Positions 24,617 through 35,200 of a stretch of 64,000 nt of DNA are shown here, piece by piece; position 1 is the first letter of the stretch; each line of letters opens with the position of its first letter. The stretch lies in the NCBI GenBank assembly GCA_020073215.1, contig JAIQFO010000001.1:124001-188000 (forward strand). The letters run 5' to 3'. The position numbers and the translations under genes were made by a program. A model generated the notes under the pieces. The model saw nothing but the letters and a program-made list of their open reading frames with translations. It did not search any database and was not told the DNA's origin. This DNA comes from Terriglobia bacterium. Its GTDB lineage: Bacteria; Acidobacteriota; Terriglobia; Terriglobales; Acidobacteriaceae.

Positions 24617-27037
24617 ATGGCGGCGAGGACCCTGACTTTGAACGATAGCATACAGTACGCGCCGGGCTGGCCCGGAATTGAACCGCGCTGGACTTCGAGC
24701 GCCAAGACCGGCATAGGCACTGCTCTGAACCTCCATAGCCGGGTTTGGTTCACGCTGAGTCATGGCATTCTTAATGAAATCTACTTTCCCAGGGTCGACC
24801 AGGCCTGCACCCGCGACTTCGGCCTGATCGTCACCGATGGCTGCGGATTTTTCTCCGAAGAGAAACGCCATTGTACCTTCCAGAACCTTCCGATTGAACC
24901 CGGCGTACCTGTCTACGAACTGAGCAACACCTGCATGTCGGGACGCTACCGGATCGAAAAAGAAGTGCTGACCGATCCCTGGCGAAACGTAGTGTTGCAG
25001 AAAATTCGGTTTGTGCCGCTCCAGGGAGAGCTCGCCGACTATCGCCTGTATGCGCTGCTGGCGTCGCACCTGGCAAACATGGGATATGGCAATACCGGCT
25101 GGGTGGGCCATTACAAGGGCAAACCGATGCTCTTTGCCGAGCGCGATTCCTCTGCCCTCGCCCTGGCGTGCTCCGCGCCCTTGCTAAAACGCTCCGCCGG
25201 ATTTGCTGGCCTGTCGGACGGCTGGCAAGACCTGTCGCAACATTTCCAGATGGCCTGGGAATACGACCGCGCGGAAAACGGAAACATCGCGCTTACCGCG
25301 GAAATCGATTTAGCCGCTTCGAACGGCGAGTTCATCATGGCGCTAGGCTTTGGCGGAATCTGGGCCGAAGCCGGACAGCAAGCCCTCTCTTCCCTGCTCA
25401 CTCCATACGAAACGGTTCGCAAAGATTACGTCTTTCACTGGCAGAACTGGCAGCGCACGCTGAAAAAACTCGACGAGAAGCCGCGCGAAAAAGACTTGTA
25501 CCGGCCCAGCGTCGCGGTTCTGCGCACCCACGAATCCAAGGATTTTCTCGGCGGCATCATCGCCAGCCTCTCCATTCCCTGGGGCTTCAATAAGGGCGAC
25601 GAGGATCTGGGCGGTTACCACCTCGTCTGGCCGCGCGATCTGGTCGAAAACGCCGGCGGATTGCTGGCCGCGGGCGCTCACGACGACGCTCTGCGCGTGC
25701 TGCACTACCTCGAAGCCACCCAGGAAGCCGACGGACACTGGGCGCAGAACATGTGGTTGGATGGCCGTCCGTATTGGAATGGCCTGCAGATGGACGAAAC
25801 CGCCTTCCCCATTCTCCTGGTCGATCTGCTGCGCCGTGAATCTCCGCGCTGCTTCAGAGACTGCGATCGCTGGTGGCCCATGGTGCGCAAAGCCGCCGCC
25901 TTCATCGCGGCCAACGGCCCGGTTACGCAGCAGGACCGCTGGGAAGAAGACGGCGGCTATTCCCCGTTCACCATGGCCGCCGAAATCTCCGCCCTGCTGA
26001 TTGCCGCCGATATCGCGCAGTCGATGGGCCAGCCACAGCCCGCCGAATTTCTGCGCCACATGGCCGACACCTGGAATTTCAACATCGAGCGCCGAACCTA
26101 CGCCGTGAACACCGACCTCGCCCGCCAGGTTGGAGTCGAAGGCTACTACGTCCGCATCACGCCTCCCCCCGGCGACGGAGCCGCTTCGCCCTTGCAGGGA
26201 TTTGTTCCAATCAAGAATCGAGCCATGAGTTCTTCGAATGCGCCGGCGGTGGAGATCGTCAGCCCCGACGCGCTGGCGTTGGTCCGCTTCGGCTTGCGCG
26301 CGCCCGACGACCCGCGAATCCTGAACACCATCAAGGTCATCGACGCACTCCTGCGCGTAAGGCTTCCTCAAGGTCCGGTTTGGTATCGCTACAACTGCGA
26401 CGGCTACGGAGAGCATGAGGACGGCTCTCCGTTCGACGGCACCGGAGTTGGCCGCCCCTGGCCGCTGCTGGCGGGGGAACGTGCGCACTACGAACTGGCT
26501 GCTGGCCGCGCCGCGTCCGCCGAAACCTTGTTGGGCGTGATGGAAAATTCCACGGGAGCAAGCCGCCTGATTCCCGAACAAGTCTGGGACTCGGCCGACA
26601 TTCCGGAGCGCGAGTTGTGCGCCGGAAAAGCGTCGGGGTCGGCGTGCCCACTCGTGTGGGCCCATTCCGAATACATCAAGCTGCGCCGGTCGCTCGCCGA
26701 AGGCAAGATTTTTGACCAGCCTCCGCAAACGGTAGAACGCTATTTAACAAGAAAGATATCGGCCCAATACTTCAACTGGCGCTTTAATAACAAACCGCGC
26801 ACCATGCCCTGCGGAAAGAAGCTGCGCATTCTGATGATGGAGCCAGCCCTGGTGCATTGGAGTTTCAACAACTGGCAAACCACCGAGGATAGCAACTCCA
26901 GCGACAGCGGATGGAATCTTCACCACGTAGACCTGCCCGCGGAAACTCTCGCCCCAGGCCGCCAGATCGTGTTCACGTTCTACTGGAAAAATACCGGCCG
27001 CTGGGAAGGGCGAGACTACCAGGTAACCGTCGAGTAG
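24617..27037 (+). CDS. Glucoamylase-type glycoside hydrolase, GH15
   Basis: Releases glucose from the non-reducing ends of alpha-glucans such as starch or glycogen (family knowledge; trehalase activity also occurs in GH15). An N-terminal super-beta-sandwich domain (about residues 1-270) precedes the (alpha/alpha)6 barrel. The two acidic catalytic positions are visible: Glu in LQMDETAFPILL (about 391) and Glu in LLAGERAHYEL (about 622). A short C-terminal carbohydrate-binding-like beta domain follows (about 730-806, VHWSFNNWQ). No signal peptide, so it is probably cytoplasmic and may work on internal glycogen made with GlgB. Divergent from the TPR gene. Confidence 0.93.
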   Translation: MAARTLTLNDSIQYAPGWPGIEPRWTSSAKTGIGTALNLHSRVWFTLSHGILNEIYFPRVDQACTRDFGLIVTDGCGFFSEEKRHCTFQNLPIEPGVPVYELSNTCMSGRYRIEKEVLTDPWRNVVLQKIRFVPLQGELADYRLYALLASHLANMGYGNTGWVGHYKGKPMLFAERDSSALALACSAPLLKRSAGFAGLSDGWQDLSQHFQMAWEYDRAENGNIALTAEIDLAASNGEFIMALGFGGIWAEAGQQALSSLLTPYETVRKDYVFHWQNWQRTLKKLDEKPREKDLYRPSVAVLRTHESKDFLGGIIASLSIPWGFNKGDEDLGGYHLVWPRDLVENAGGLLAAGAHDDALRVLHYLEATQEADGHWAQNMWLDGRPYWNGLQMDETAFPILLVDLLRRESPRCFRDCDRWWPMVRKAAAFIAANGPVTQQDRWEEDGGYSPFTMAAEISALLIAADIAQSMGQPQPAEFLRHMADTWNFNIERRTYAVNTDLARQVGVEGYYVRITPPPGDGAASPLQGFVPIKNRAMSSSNAPAVEIVSPDALALVRFGLRAPDDPRILNTIKVIDALLRVRLPQGPVWYRYNCDGYGEHEDGSPFDGTGVGRPWPLLAGERAHYELAAGRAASAETLLGVMENSTGASRLIPEQVWDSADIPERELCAGKASGSACPLVWAHSEYIKLRRSLAEGKIFDQPPQTVERYLTRKISAQYFNWRFNNKPRTMPCGKKLRILMMEPALVHWSFNNWQTTEDSNSSDSGWNLHHVDLPAETLAPGRQIVFTFYWKNTGRWEGRDYQVTVE

Positions 27038-27122
27038 TACCGAACCCCCGTATCCTTTTGCCTGCCATTTTCGTCCTAGCAATAGCACCGACCCTTGGTC
27101 GGAGGTCGTAGGAGGTCCGCAT

Positions 27123-27410
27123 ATGGCTGTCCTCAAGCGTATTGGTCCAGCATCCGCATTCAAGATTGGCCTTGTTTCCTACGCCGTCCTGGGCTTGATC
27201 GCCGGCGTCTTCTGCAGTTTGATCGCGCTCGCCGGAGTCTCGTTCGCTCCCCATGCGCACATGCCTTTTGCGCCTGCGATCGGACTTTTCGCCGTGATCG
27301 TGTGCCCCATCGTGTATGGGATCATCGGCGGGATCTTGACCGCAATCAGCGCACTCCTCTACAACCTCGCCGCCAGCTGGGTGGGCGGAGTCGAAGTAGA
27401 ACTCAACTGA
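27123..27410 (+). CDS. Small two-helix membrane protein (DUF3566-like)
   Basis: 95 residues starting KRIGPASAFKIG, with two long hydrophobic helices (about 17-40 and 48-85). A double Gly stretch YGIIGGILTAISALLYNLAA precedes the charged end. The KRI.P.S..K pattern followed by a glycine-rich helix pair is the layout of DUF3566-type proteins. The start has AGGAGG about 7 nt upstream. The next small membrane gene follows after 46 nt. Function unknown. Confidence 0.65.
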   Translation: MAVLKRIGPASAFKIGLVSYAVLGLIAGVFCSLIALAGVSFAPHAHMPFAPAIGLFAVIVCPIVYGIIGGILTAISALLYNLAASWVGGVEVELN

Positions 27411-27456
27411 GCGCGTCGCGTCCGGCGCAAGCGCATGGTATTTGAAAGGAGCTGGT

Positions 27457-27786
27457 ATGACGATGTTTCGTCGTAACGTTGGAGATATCGATAGAGTCTT
27501 GCGCGTGACGCTGGGAGGGATTCTGTTTCTCGGTGGACTGGTTCTGCTGATCGGTGCAACTCGGCTTGGAGTGATCCTGGTTGTGGTCGGGGCGCTCGCC
27601 TTGCTAACCGGCCTGGTCCGGTTCTGTGCGTTATACATCCCGTTTGGGATCTCGACCGCGCGACCGGAGGGTCGTCCGTTCAGCCAGGTCTGCGACTGCG
27701 CCGGGTGGATGAAGGCAATGCAGGACAATCGTGCCGCCGTTTCTCCACCGGCGTCCACCGAACACGAAGTTGCGTCGAAGCGATGA
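27457..27786 (+). CDS. DUF2892-type small inner-membrane protein
   Basis: 109 residues beginning MTMFRRNVGDIDRVLRV, the N-terminal pattern of the YgaP-tail/DUF2892 family (N.G..DR..R...G). Two hydrophobic segments (about 17-35 and 38-57) are followed by an IPFGIST segment and a soluble tail containing CDCAGW. ATG 27457 has GAAAGGAG at good spacing; a TTG at 27442 is unlikely. Family members are often linked to sulfur-transfer rhodaneses, but no such domain is present. Confidence 0.75.
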   Translation: MTMFRRNVGDIDRVLRVTLGGILFLGGLVLLIGATRLGVILVVVGALALLTGLVRFCALYIPFGISTARPEGRPFSQVCDCAGWMKAMQDNRAAVSPPASTEHEVASKR

Positions 27787-27846
27787 CCGCAGCTCGCGGC
27801 CGGTAGCGACGCGCCGGGACCAAACGGCGGCTCCTGCGCTTCGATC

Positions 27847-27884
27847 GTCTCTCTCTTTCTTTCTTTCTCTCTCTCTCTTTCCCG
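27847..27884. repeat. Polypyrimidine microsatellite-like tract
   Basis: About 38 nt of almost pure C/T (tandem TCTC and TTTC units) about 75 nt upstream of the S9 peptidase start. On the opposite strand it is a purine tract. Slippage-prone DNA; no regulatory function can be assigned. Confidence 0.7.
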
Positions 27885-27955
27885 GGTTCTTCATCCGCCG
27901 GCTCCAGAGCGACACTGCTAAACTTTCCCTACTCAAGAATTTCATTCGAGGCGCC

Positions 27956-29941
27956 ATGCGCATTCTTAACCTGTTTGTTATGGTCGTAATGATGACAATG
28001 AGCATCCTCGCAACATCCCAGACCTTGCCTGCCCCCCAGGCCATCACCGACCCAAAACAGATTACCTCCAAGCCCGATGCCCGGGTAGGGAAGAATCTTT
28101 CCATCGAGAAGCTGTACATGACGCGCCAGGTGGGCGGTTCGACCTGGTCGCCGGATGGCAAGACCGTCGCCTTCGTCAGTAACATGAGCGGCCGCAATAA
28201 TCTTTGGCTCGTGCCCTCCGAAGGTGGATGGCCGACGCAGCTCACCATAAGCGATCAGCGCCAGACCAGCCCAACCTGGTCGCCGGACGGCAAATGGATC
28301 GCCTACATGTCCGATTACGACGGCGACGAGCAGTGGGATATTTTTCTGGTGTCGCCAAAGACCGGGCAGGTCGTGAACCTGACCAACACCCGCGAGGTCG
28401 CCGAGGAACATCCAACCTGGTCGCACGATGGCCGCTACCTCGCTTACATGGTCAAGCCAAAGACGTCGTCGGTGTTCGAGATTGACGTTTACGACACCGT
28501 CATGCGCGAAGTCCAGCACCTCACCACCGGCACCGCCAAAGACCGCATGAACGTTGCGCCCATCTGGTCGGCCGACGGTAAGTTCATCGTCTATACCCAG
28601 GAACAGTCGAAAGGGACCGACTCGAACGTGTTTGTGGTCGAAGTGAACGTAGCGAGTCCCCAAAGCACGCTCCTGACGCCGCACGAGGGCGAACACACTT
28701 ACTCGGCCAACGACATTTCGCCGGACGGCAAGAGCGTTCTGATCACCTCCAACGCCTCCAACGGCCACGACAACGCCGGCCTGCTCGACATCGCCAGTAA
28801 GAAAATCCGCTGGCTCACCGACGACAAATGGACAATCGCAGGCGAGAGTTTTTCTCCCGACGGCAAGTTCCTGACCTACAGCGCAAACGTTGATGGCAAC
28901 ACTGACCTCTACCTCTACGACATCGCATCGCGAAAAGCGCGGGCCCTGCCCTTGCCGAAGGGAGTGAACTATGCTACGGGCAGGCCATCGCCCTTTGCGC
29001 GCGACCATACGCGGCTGCTTTATTACCACACGGGCCCGACCGCTCCCGGCGACGTCTGGGTCTATAACATAGCTGATGGCAAATCGCATCAACTTACACA
29101 TTCGCTGGTCGGCGGCGTGCGCTCCGATGACATGGTCGAGCCTCACCTCGTCCACTATCCCAGCAAAGATGGTAAGTGGACCATCTCCGCGTTCGTCTAT
29201 GTGCCCTGCAACCTGCCGCGCAATGGCGAGCATCCCGCGATTGTCTACGTTCACGGCGGACCCACGGCGCAGACGATGAACACCTTCAATCGCTTCGTCC
29301 AGTACATGGCCAACCAGGGCTACCTCGTAATCGCGCCCAACTATCGTGGATCAACGGGCTACGGAAAAGAATTCCAGCACGCGAATCTCTTCGACATGGG
29401 CGGCGGCGATTTGCAGGATGTGCTCGCCGCCGCCGACTGGATCAAGCAGACCGGTTACGTCGATCCTAAGAAACTGATTCTGATGGGCGGCAGCTACGGT
29501 GGCTACATGACGATGATGGGTGTCACCAAGGCTCCGGAGCTGTGGGCGGCGGGCGTTCCGATTGTGCCGTTTGTCAACTGGTTCACCGAGATCCAGAACG
29601 AAGACCCCGTGCTGCAGCAGTCGGATCTCGCGACCATGGGTGATCTCGAAAAGAACAAGGCACTCTACGAAGATCGTTCGCCCATCAACTTCGTCGACAA
29701 GATCAAGGCGCCGCTGTATCTGCTCGCGGGAGGCAACGATCCCCGTTGCCCCAAGGAAGAGGCGCAGCAGGTGGTAGACGCGGTCAAGAAGCGCGGCGGA
29801 GTGGTCGAATACAAGGTCTACGAGAACGAAGGCCACGGCTTCGCTCGCGTTGAAAATCAGATCGATGCCTACAAACGAGTAGCCGATTTTCTGAAAGCGC
29901 GTGTCCCGCCGGCGGATTGCAGTTGCTCGCTGAATGAGTAG
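27956..29941 (+). CDS. S9 family prolyl oligopeptidase-like serine peptidase, exported
   Basis: Signal peptide about residues 1-22 (LFVMVVMMTMSILATSQ). A beta-propeller of WSPDGK-type repeats (residues about 60-370; WSPDGKTVAFVS, WSPDGKWIAYMS, WSHDGRYLAYM) precedes an alpha/beta-hydrolase domain. Catalytic residues: Ser in MGGSYGGYM (about 513), Asp in GGNDPRCP (about 592) and His in NEGHGFAR (about 625). This is the acylaminoacyl-peptidase/dipeptidyl-peptidase layout. ATG 27956 with GAGG is chosen; the frame is open 75 codons further upstream but through the pyrimidine tract. Confidence 0.93.
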   Translation: MRILNLFVMVVMMTMSILATSQTLPAPQAITDPKQITSKPDARVGKNLSIEKLYMTRQVGGSTWSPDGKTVAFVSNMSGRNNLWLVPSEGGWPTQLTISDQRQTSPTWSPDGKWIAYMSDYDGDEQWDIFLVSPKTGQVVNLTNTREVAEEHPTWSHDGRYLAYMVKPKTSSVFEIDVYDTVMREVQHLTTGTAKDRMNVAPIWSADGKFIVYTQEQSKGTDSNVFVVEVNVASPQSTLLTPHEGEHTYSANDISPDGKSVLITSNASNGHDNAGLLDIASKKIRWLTDDKWTIAGESFSPDGKFLTYSANVDGNTDLYLYDIASRKARALPLPKGVNYATGRPSPFARDHTRLLYYHTGPTAPGDVWVYNIADGKSHQLTHSLVGGVRSDDMVEPHLVHYPSKDGKWTISAFVYVPCNLPRNGEHPAIVYVHGGPTAQTMNTFNRFVQYMANQGYLVIAPNYRGSTGYGKEFQHANLFDMGGGDLQDVLAAADWIKQTGYVDPKKLILMGGSYGGYMTMMGVTKAPELWAAGVPIVPFVNWFTEIQNEDPVLQQSDLATMGDLEKNKALYEDRSPINFVDKIKAPLYLLAGGNDPRCPKEEAQQVVDAVKKRGGVVEYKVYENEGHGFARVENQIDAYKRVADFLKARVPPADCSCSLNE

Positions 29942-29953
29942 GTTAGGATTGTT

Positions 29954-30382
29954 GTGTTTATCAGACAAATGACGCTGGTAGTAATAGGTTGTCTGGCGAT
30001 GGTGCTTTGCGTCTTGGGGCCGACCACTAGCAAAGCACAGTACCCTCCGAGGGCCTACGAGCTCTACAGTTGGCAGGAATTGGATGGAAGATGGCGGTTC
30101 TGTCTCTTGGCCAGCCCAAGTGGCCCGAATATCTCGGCAGAGCAGGTATTTGACAAGAAGGTCCGACTGCTCGGGGTAAAGGATCTCAAGCGAAAAATAT
30201 CCGAGCTGCCCAGCAGGGCTACCATATTCTGGCTTGATCGAATATCGGGCACAACTTCGCACTCACAAGCTGACAAGATCATGGGACTTCCGCCGCGGGA
30301 GACAATTCAAGCAGTACGGCATTATGCCGCGGCACGCCAGATCCAAGTTGAGCTGCCTGCTGCTTCGCACAATCAGAAATAA
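29954..30382 (+). CDS. Small exported hypothetical protein
   Basis: 142 residues with a clear signal peptide (about 1-29, h-region TLVVIGCLAMVLCVLG, then KAQ). No known domain recognised. The mature part begins YPPRAYELYSWQELDGRWRF, and a serine/Arg-rich middle follows. GTG 29954 is the probable start; ATG 29969 would still leave a signal peptide. It lies 12 nt after the S9 peptidase and may be co-transcribed. Base composition is a little more AT-rich than its neighbours. Confidence 0.6.
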   Translation: MFIRQMTLVVIGCLAMVLCVLGPTTSKAQYPPRAYELYSWQELDGRWRFCLLASPSGPNISAEQVFDKKVRLLGVKDLKRKISELPSRATIFWLDRISGTTSHSQADKIMGLPPRETIQAVRHYAAARQIQVELPAASHNQK

Positions 30383-30452
30383 CGCGTCAGGCGGTAGCCG
30401 TGCCTAGAGGCGTCCAGTCTACTCCGAAGGGTGCCTCTAGGGTTCAAAATCG

Positions 30453-30980
30453 CTACGGATGCGCCCGTCCCGCATGGCGCTTCTTCGCCGCTTCCAGGCG
30501 CAGCATCAGCATGTAGAGCACGATGCCGACGTTGACCACGATAATCAATAATCGAAACCATGTCGGATGCCGCAACAGATCGGCCGCCTCAAACGGAATG
30601 TAGATCGCGCCCGAGGCAAACGCCAGCCATTCCGCCCAGGGACGGGCGTACCACAATCCGTAGGCCTCCACGAATCGAAGGGTCACGTAGATCGCCGCAA
30701 CCGTGGCGATCTTCCACAGGCGCACGTCGCTGACCCGGTGCATTAGGGCGATGAAGATCCCAAAGAAATGCTGGTGATGATGAGCATTTACGTGAAGAAA
30801 TTCCAGGAAGCTCTCCGTGACTCCCCAGATATCCTTGTGCCGCATGGAGAACAAACCCAGGCCGGCGAGAACCACCAAGATCCCTTTCGTAAACTCAACC
30901 GTGGCGACCGTGCGCACGCCTTTGATGTGTTCGGGATCGTCGACTCTCGGATGCGGGATTCTGGGATGCATGCAGAACAT
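30453..30980 (-). CDS. DUF2127 family membrane protein
   Basis: 175 residues with about four hydrophobic helices (30-50, 75-92, 100-130 region and 142-162). The family-like features KGILVVLAGLGLF, HVNAHHHQHFFG and FEAYGLWYARPWAEW (here VEAYGLWYARPWAEW) are visible. An extended His cluster lies at about residues 67-72. Function unknown. It follows the DHH phosphoesterase after 29 nt on the same strand. Confidence 0.82.
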   Translation of the reverse strand: MFCMHPRIPHPRVDDPEHIKGVRTVATVEFTKGILVVLAGLGLFSMRHKDIWGVTESFLEFLHVNAHHHQHFFGIFIALMHRVSDVRLWKIATVAAIYVTLRFVEAYGLWYARPWAEWLAFASGAIYIPFEAADLLRHPTWFRLLIIVVNVGIVLYMLMLRLEAAKKRHAGRAHP

Positions 30981-31009
30981 CGTTCAGAAGATCGGAGCCA
31001 ACCAAGCCG

Positions 31010-31981
31010 TCAAACCTGTCCGCGAACGCTGGCGCGCAACTCCTCCACGATCTCGGACGCGGCCTTGCGGGCGGCCTCATTCTGAGTGACGTCGAACGAG
31101 ATCGCCCCAACTCGGGCGTGGCCGCCGCCGCCATAGCGCTCGCAGACTTTGGCAAGATTGACGGCCGGCTCGCGTCTCGACCAGGGGTTCGACCCCACCG
31201 AAACCTTGACCCGGAACGAACTCTTGCTCAGTCCAACGCTGTACACCGAATCGGGGTGCAGATAGTACGGAATGAACTTGTTGTAGCCTTCCAGGTCCTG
31301 GTCGGTGATGTCGAAAAAAATCGTACCGTCTTTTTCTTCCGTGCGCTGCCGCAAAATCTCAACGGAACGTTGGTGCCGTTCGAGCAGAGGCGGCAGGACG
31401 GCGGCCACGAATGGTTCCTCCAGAATCCTCGCGAGCGGATGGTGCGCCAGCAGAGGAATCATCTGCTTGACGAAGTTTCGGTCACTGGAGGCTTCGATCG
31501 CCATGGTCAGCTTCATCGCCGGCGCCTTCATTTCCACCGCCGACTTTGCGTCGTCATACATCGCTCCATCCACAATGTCGGTCCAGTGGACCAGTTCCGC
31601 CACCGGGCGCGGATCGAAGCCGAAGTGTTGTTCCGCGATCATGGCAATAAAACTGGTGCACGACTTGAAAGCCGGATCGTAGAACTTGTGATTGCTCTGG
31701 TCCTGCTCAAAGTGGGCGGCATCGGCGGGTGAAAGAAAAGCGCTTTCGTGGTGATCGAACCACCAGGTGATGTTGGGCGAACTGGAATATTTGAAATCGA
31801 CGATGGCATTCTCGTCGCCGTCAAACTGCTTCTCGTCGAACAGGGCCCCCGCGCGATGCAGCAGCCCGGAGTATACGAACTCCACGTCGTCGCGGACTCG
31901 TTCCCGATAAAAACGCGAGAACAGGGCTGCCGACGAAGCCCCGTCAAAACACTTGTCGTGATAAAAGACGCGCACTCGCAA
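31010..31981 (-). CDS. DHH family phosphoesterase
   Basis: Cytoplasmic metal-dependent phosphoesterase of the DHH/DHHA1 superfamily (nanoRNase, cyclic dinucleotide phosphodiesterase or related). Motifs: FYHDKCFDGASSAA (about 5-18), AIVDFKY (Asp), WWFDHHESAF (about 71-80), HWTDIVDGAM, and the DHHA1 glycine motif RYGGGGHARVGA (about 290). TTG 31981 is preferred because AGGAAG lies 7 nt upstream; the frame is open to a TTG at 32026 without a ribosome-binding site. Without further context RecJ, NrnA and GdpP-like activities cannot be told apart; DHH-DHHA1 only, so not RecJ length. Confidence 0.85.
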   Translation of the reverse strand: MRVRVFYHDKCFDGASSAALFSRFYRERVRDDVEFVYSGLLHRAGALFDEKQFDGDENAIVDFKYSSSPNITWWFDHHESAFLSPADAAHFEQDQSNHKFYDPAFKSCTSFIAMIAEQHFGFDPRPVAELVHWTDIVDGAMYDDAKSAVEMKAPAMKLTMAIEASSDRNFVKQMIPLLAHHPLARILEEPFVAAVLPPLLERHQRSVEILRQRTEEKDGTIFFDITDQDLEGYNKFIPYYLHPDSVYSVGLSKSSFRVKVSVGSNPWSRREPAVNLAKVCERYGGGGHARVGAISFDVTQNEAARKAASEIVEELRASVRGQV

Positions 31982-32107
31982 CGTTGACTTCCTTGCCCGC
32001 TTCTCCGGGCGTGGTGTGAAAAACAATTAGAGTTGCTGGTTTGGAGAATTATGTCAAGGAGGATTTGGCCGCTATCTTAAATTCGCCAGAAAACGTGGGG
32101 GGGCAAA

Positions 32108-32210
32108 GTCATTTTGCAATTTTGCAATCGTGTAATTTCGTAATTTCAAAACAGCAGAAACCTTGCCTTTCAAATTACCGGATTACCCGACTGCAAAATT
32201 ACAAAATCAC
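32108..32210. repeat. Word hairpin C: TTTTGCAATTTTGCA-type arms after tamB
   Basis: Arms 32108-32146 and 32172-32210 are inverted with 32 of 39 positions matching. Both arms are degenerate tandems of a (G)(C/T)AATTT word. The 25-nt loop separates them. It ends 10 nt beyond the tamB stop, so it is a likely 3' structure of the Omp85-surA-tamB transcript. Confidence 0.8.
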
Positions 32211-32219
32211 TTCTTGCCG

Positions 32220-35200
32220 TCACTTCTTCCGGCGCCTGACCTTAAAGTCGAAGCTGACCACTCCGTTCTGGTCGCGCAGCGCCACGATCGAAATATTCCG
32301 CGTGACGTTGTATTCCACCTGGATGATCTGCTGGTTGGAAACCGGGACGTTGGTGCTATAGGTCAGGGTGAGATTGCGGGCCACTTGCTGTTCGACGGTC
32401 ACCTGCGGTCCGCGAACCACGTTGGTTTCACTGGCCAATCCCTGGGGATCGATCTTCACCCGGCTGGCCCCAAACAAACGCTGCAGGCGGCTGTTGACGG
32501 TGCTGTTGAGAGCCTGGTTGATCAGCAAGTTGGAGGCTTCTCCGCCGAATCCAAACGATCCACCCGACGACGCGGCCGCCGACTCTTCGCGCGTGCGTCC
32601 CAGCGCCAATAAGGCGATCACGTCGCCTTCGGGCAGCTGCGGCTCGGACTGCCAGGTGACTTTCAAGCCGTTGGGAACGCTGGCGTCGCCCCGGAACCGC
32701 ACCGTGATGTCGTAGTCGCGCACTCGAGTTGTAGCCGTCATGTCGATGATCGGCTGCGTCTTGGCGGGATTGGCGAACGTAACATCGCCGCGCTCGAGCT
32801 GGTACTTGGTTCCGTTGAAAGAAATTTCTCCTTCCAGAACCTCCACCCTTCCCAAAATTGCTGGACGGTCAGCCGTTCCCCGCACCCTGAGGTCCGCGTT
32901 GCCCGAAAGCCTCGCGATCGCCGTCTGCATCTGCAACTCGGGGGTCGTCATGACGTGAACATCCAGCTTAAGGTGGCTCTGCAGACTATCACTCTCGGTC
33001 AAGACGACTGCCTGCTTGCTCTTTTCGATATAGGCGGCAAAATCAAATCCTGGAGTGACGGCCAGCTTCGTGACCACAACATCGCCGCTCAGCACGGCGG
33101 AACTGGTGCTGCCGGTGAGCCGGAGATCCGCGTTGGCGGTCGAGCTCACTCCCGGGGGATACCGCAGTCGAACATCATTCGCAGTCGCGCCCAGATCGAG
33201 CAGGAAGCCACCGCTCTGGTAGGTCGCGGAGCCGGTCAGCGCCACCGTGCCCCCGCCCGTCGAGCCGCTGAGCTTCTCGATCTGGATGCGGTTGCGATCG
33301 AACCGCAGGACCCCGTTCAGATCGCTCAGGCCGCTGGGAAAGTCGTTGTGGCTGACGAACGTATTCTTGACGTCCAGACGTCCTTGCAGCGCAGGTTCCG
33401 AGAGCGTGCCGCTGGCGTCGAGGTTTACGCCCAGGTTGCCGCGCGCCAGAATTTTCGGGTTGAGAGACTGCAGCAGCGCCATATTGACCGAGCCGTCCAG
33501 ATGCAGGTCGAGCTCTCTCGCGCCCGTCAAGTAGGCTCGTCCGTGGGCGGTGAAATCGGTTCCGCTTCCCGCCAGGTGGAAGTTCTCGAGCAATACGGTT
33601 TGGTCCGTGACTTCAAAGCGGATGGGGCCGACATTCTGTACCTGCACGTGCCCCACCTCGGCACTGAACGACTGGACTTCGGCGGTCACTTTCAAATCGC
33701 GCGGCGTGCGCAGCGGACCGCGAACCTGAACCGTCCCCTCCACCGCCGAATGTCCCGTGATCTTTCCCGGCAAGTAAATGCGAAGCAGCGAATCGGCGTC
33801 CAGATGATGAAAGGCAAAGTTCAGGTCTGCGGGAAAGTCGTGCTCCAACTGCACGCTCCCCGCCAGGGTCAAGTCCGCTCGAGCAGAGTCTGAGTGCGCC
33901 TTGAGATCGAGCTGCCGGCCACGGGTGACCGCGTCGACGTAGAAATCTCCGGCGCGCTCTTTGTCGAGTGCGAGATCCTTGAGGTGAACGTGCGCCTCCA
34001 CCGAAGGCTCGTCGATCGTGCCGCTCGCCCGTACTGTGAAATCGGCGACCCCATCCGCTGTGAACCGGCTGGTCTGCAAGGGTGGGAACCGGGCGAGATC
34101 GAGGTTACGTCCGGAAAAATTCAGACGAAACGTCTGTTTCGACGTACCGAGGTTCGCGGTACTGACGGCGAGGCTCCCGGAAAGCGGAGCGCCGTAGGCA
34201 CTGGCATCGATGTTGTTGAACTGCAGTTCACCGCCCGCGATGCGGAGATCGCTCTTCAACAATGGAACCCGCACTCCGTAGGCCGTGCCCTCGTGGACCT
34301 CGAGGTGTCCATCCCCGTGAGGATTGGCGCGCGTGCCCGAAACGCTGGCTGATAAATTCAGCGTGCCCGTGAGCGGCTGAGCCACTCCGGTCAATTGAGC
34401 CAGCTCCGCCACGTCGGCGTTGCGGACCTCAAGGTGCAGAGTAAATGGATCGTTCTCTTGAAATGTGCCCTCCGTGAGCGCACCGCTGGCATCGAAGTGC
34501 GCCGTGGTGTGGCCATGGATGAGCGACGCATTGCGCGCGGCGAAATGATTGCTCGAGTACTGGACGGCGGCGGTCAGCGCGTCCCAATGAACCGCTCGCG
34601 CGGGAACTTGCGCGGTCGCCGGCAAGGTCGTGTCAAAGTCGTAGACTTCGAGATTCCCGCCGATGGAAAGCGCCGCCAGTCGCCCGCTGGCATTGCCGTT
34701 AAAGCTCGCCCAGCCGTGGACCACGAAGGGCAGTGCCGAAGACCGGTAAGCGGCTTCGAGCAGCGGTCTCCACTCCTTCAGGTTGTGGCTGGTGAATGCG
34801 AACCGCAGCGCGGACGTTGCCGACAGATTGCCGCTGGCGGTGATTTCAGAAGCGGGCGTTGTCAGGTGAAGCTGGCTTAGCTCCAGTTCATCGCGCGATC
34901 CGCGATAGATGCCATCGATCTGCCCGCGAACTGGGATCTCGTTCGGAGCCGGCTTGAGCGGCGGCGCTAGACCCAAGCTGAGGTGAGTCTCCGCTTCACG
35001 GATCGAGCCCACCCAGAGCATTTCAACCTTGCCACTCGCGCTTCCTGAAAAGTCGAGGCGATCCAGCGGAAGCTTCGTTGAGCTCACCATTCCCAGAACC
35101 GGCGACAGCGGGAAGCCCGTTAATTGCAGCCGCACCGAGCCGCGCTGAGGGCTGCCCGGCGCGATGCGTCCGACCTCATGACGCCGCGCTGGAACCGGCG

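Noticed and set aside
27929..29254. 441-codon minus-strand frame opposite the S9 peptidase
   Set aside because: No domain; the plus strand has propeller repeats and the full catalytic triad.
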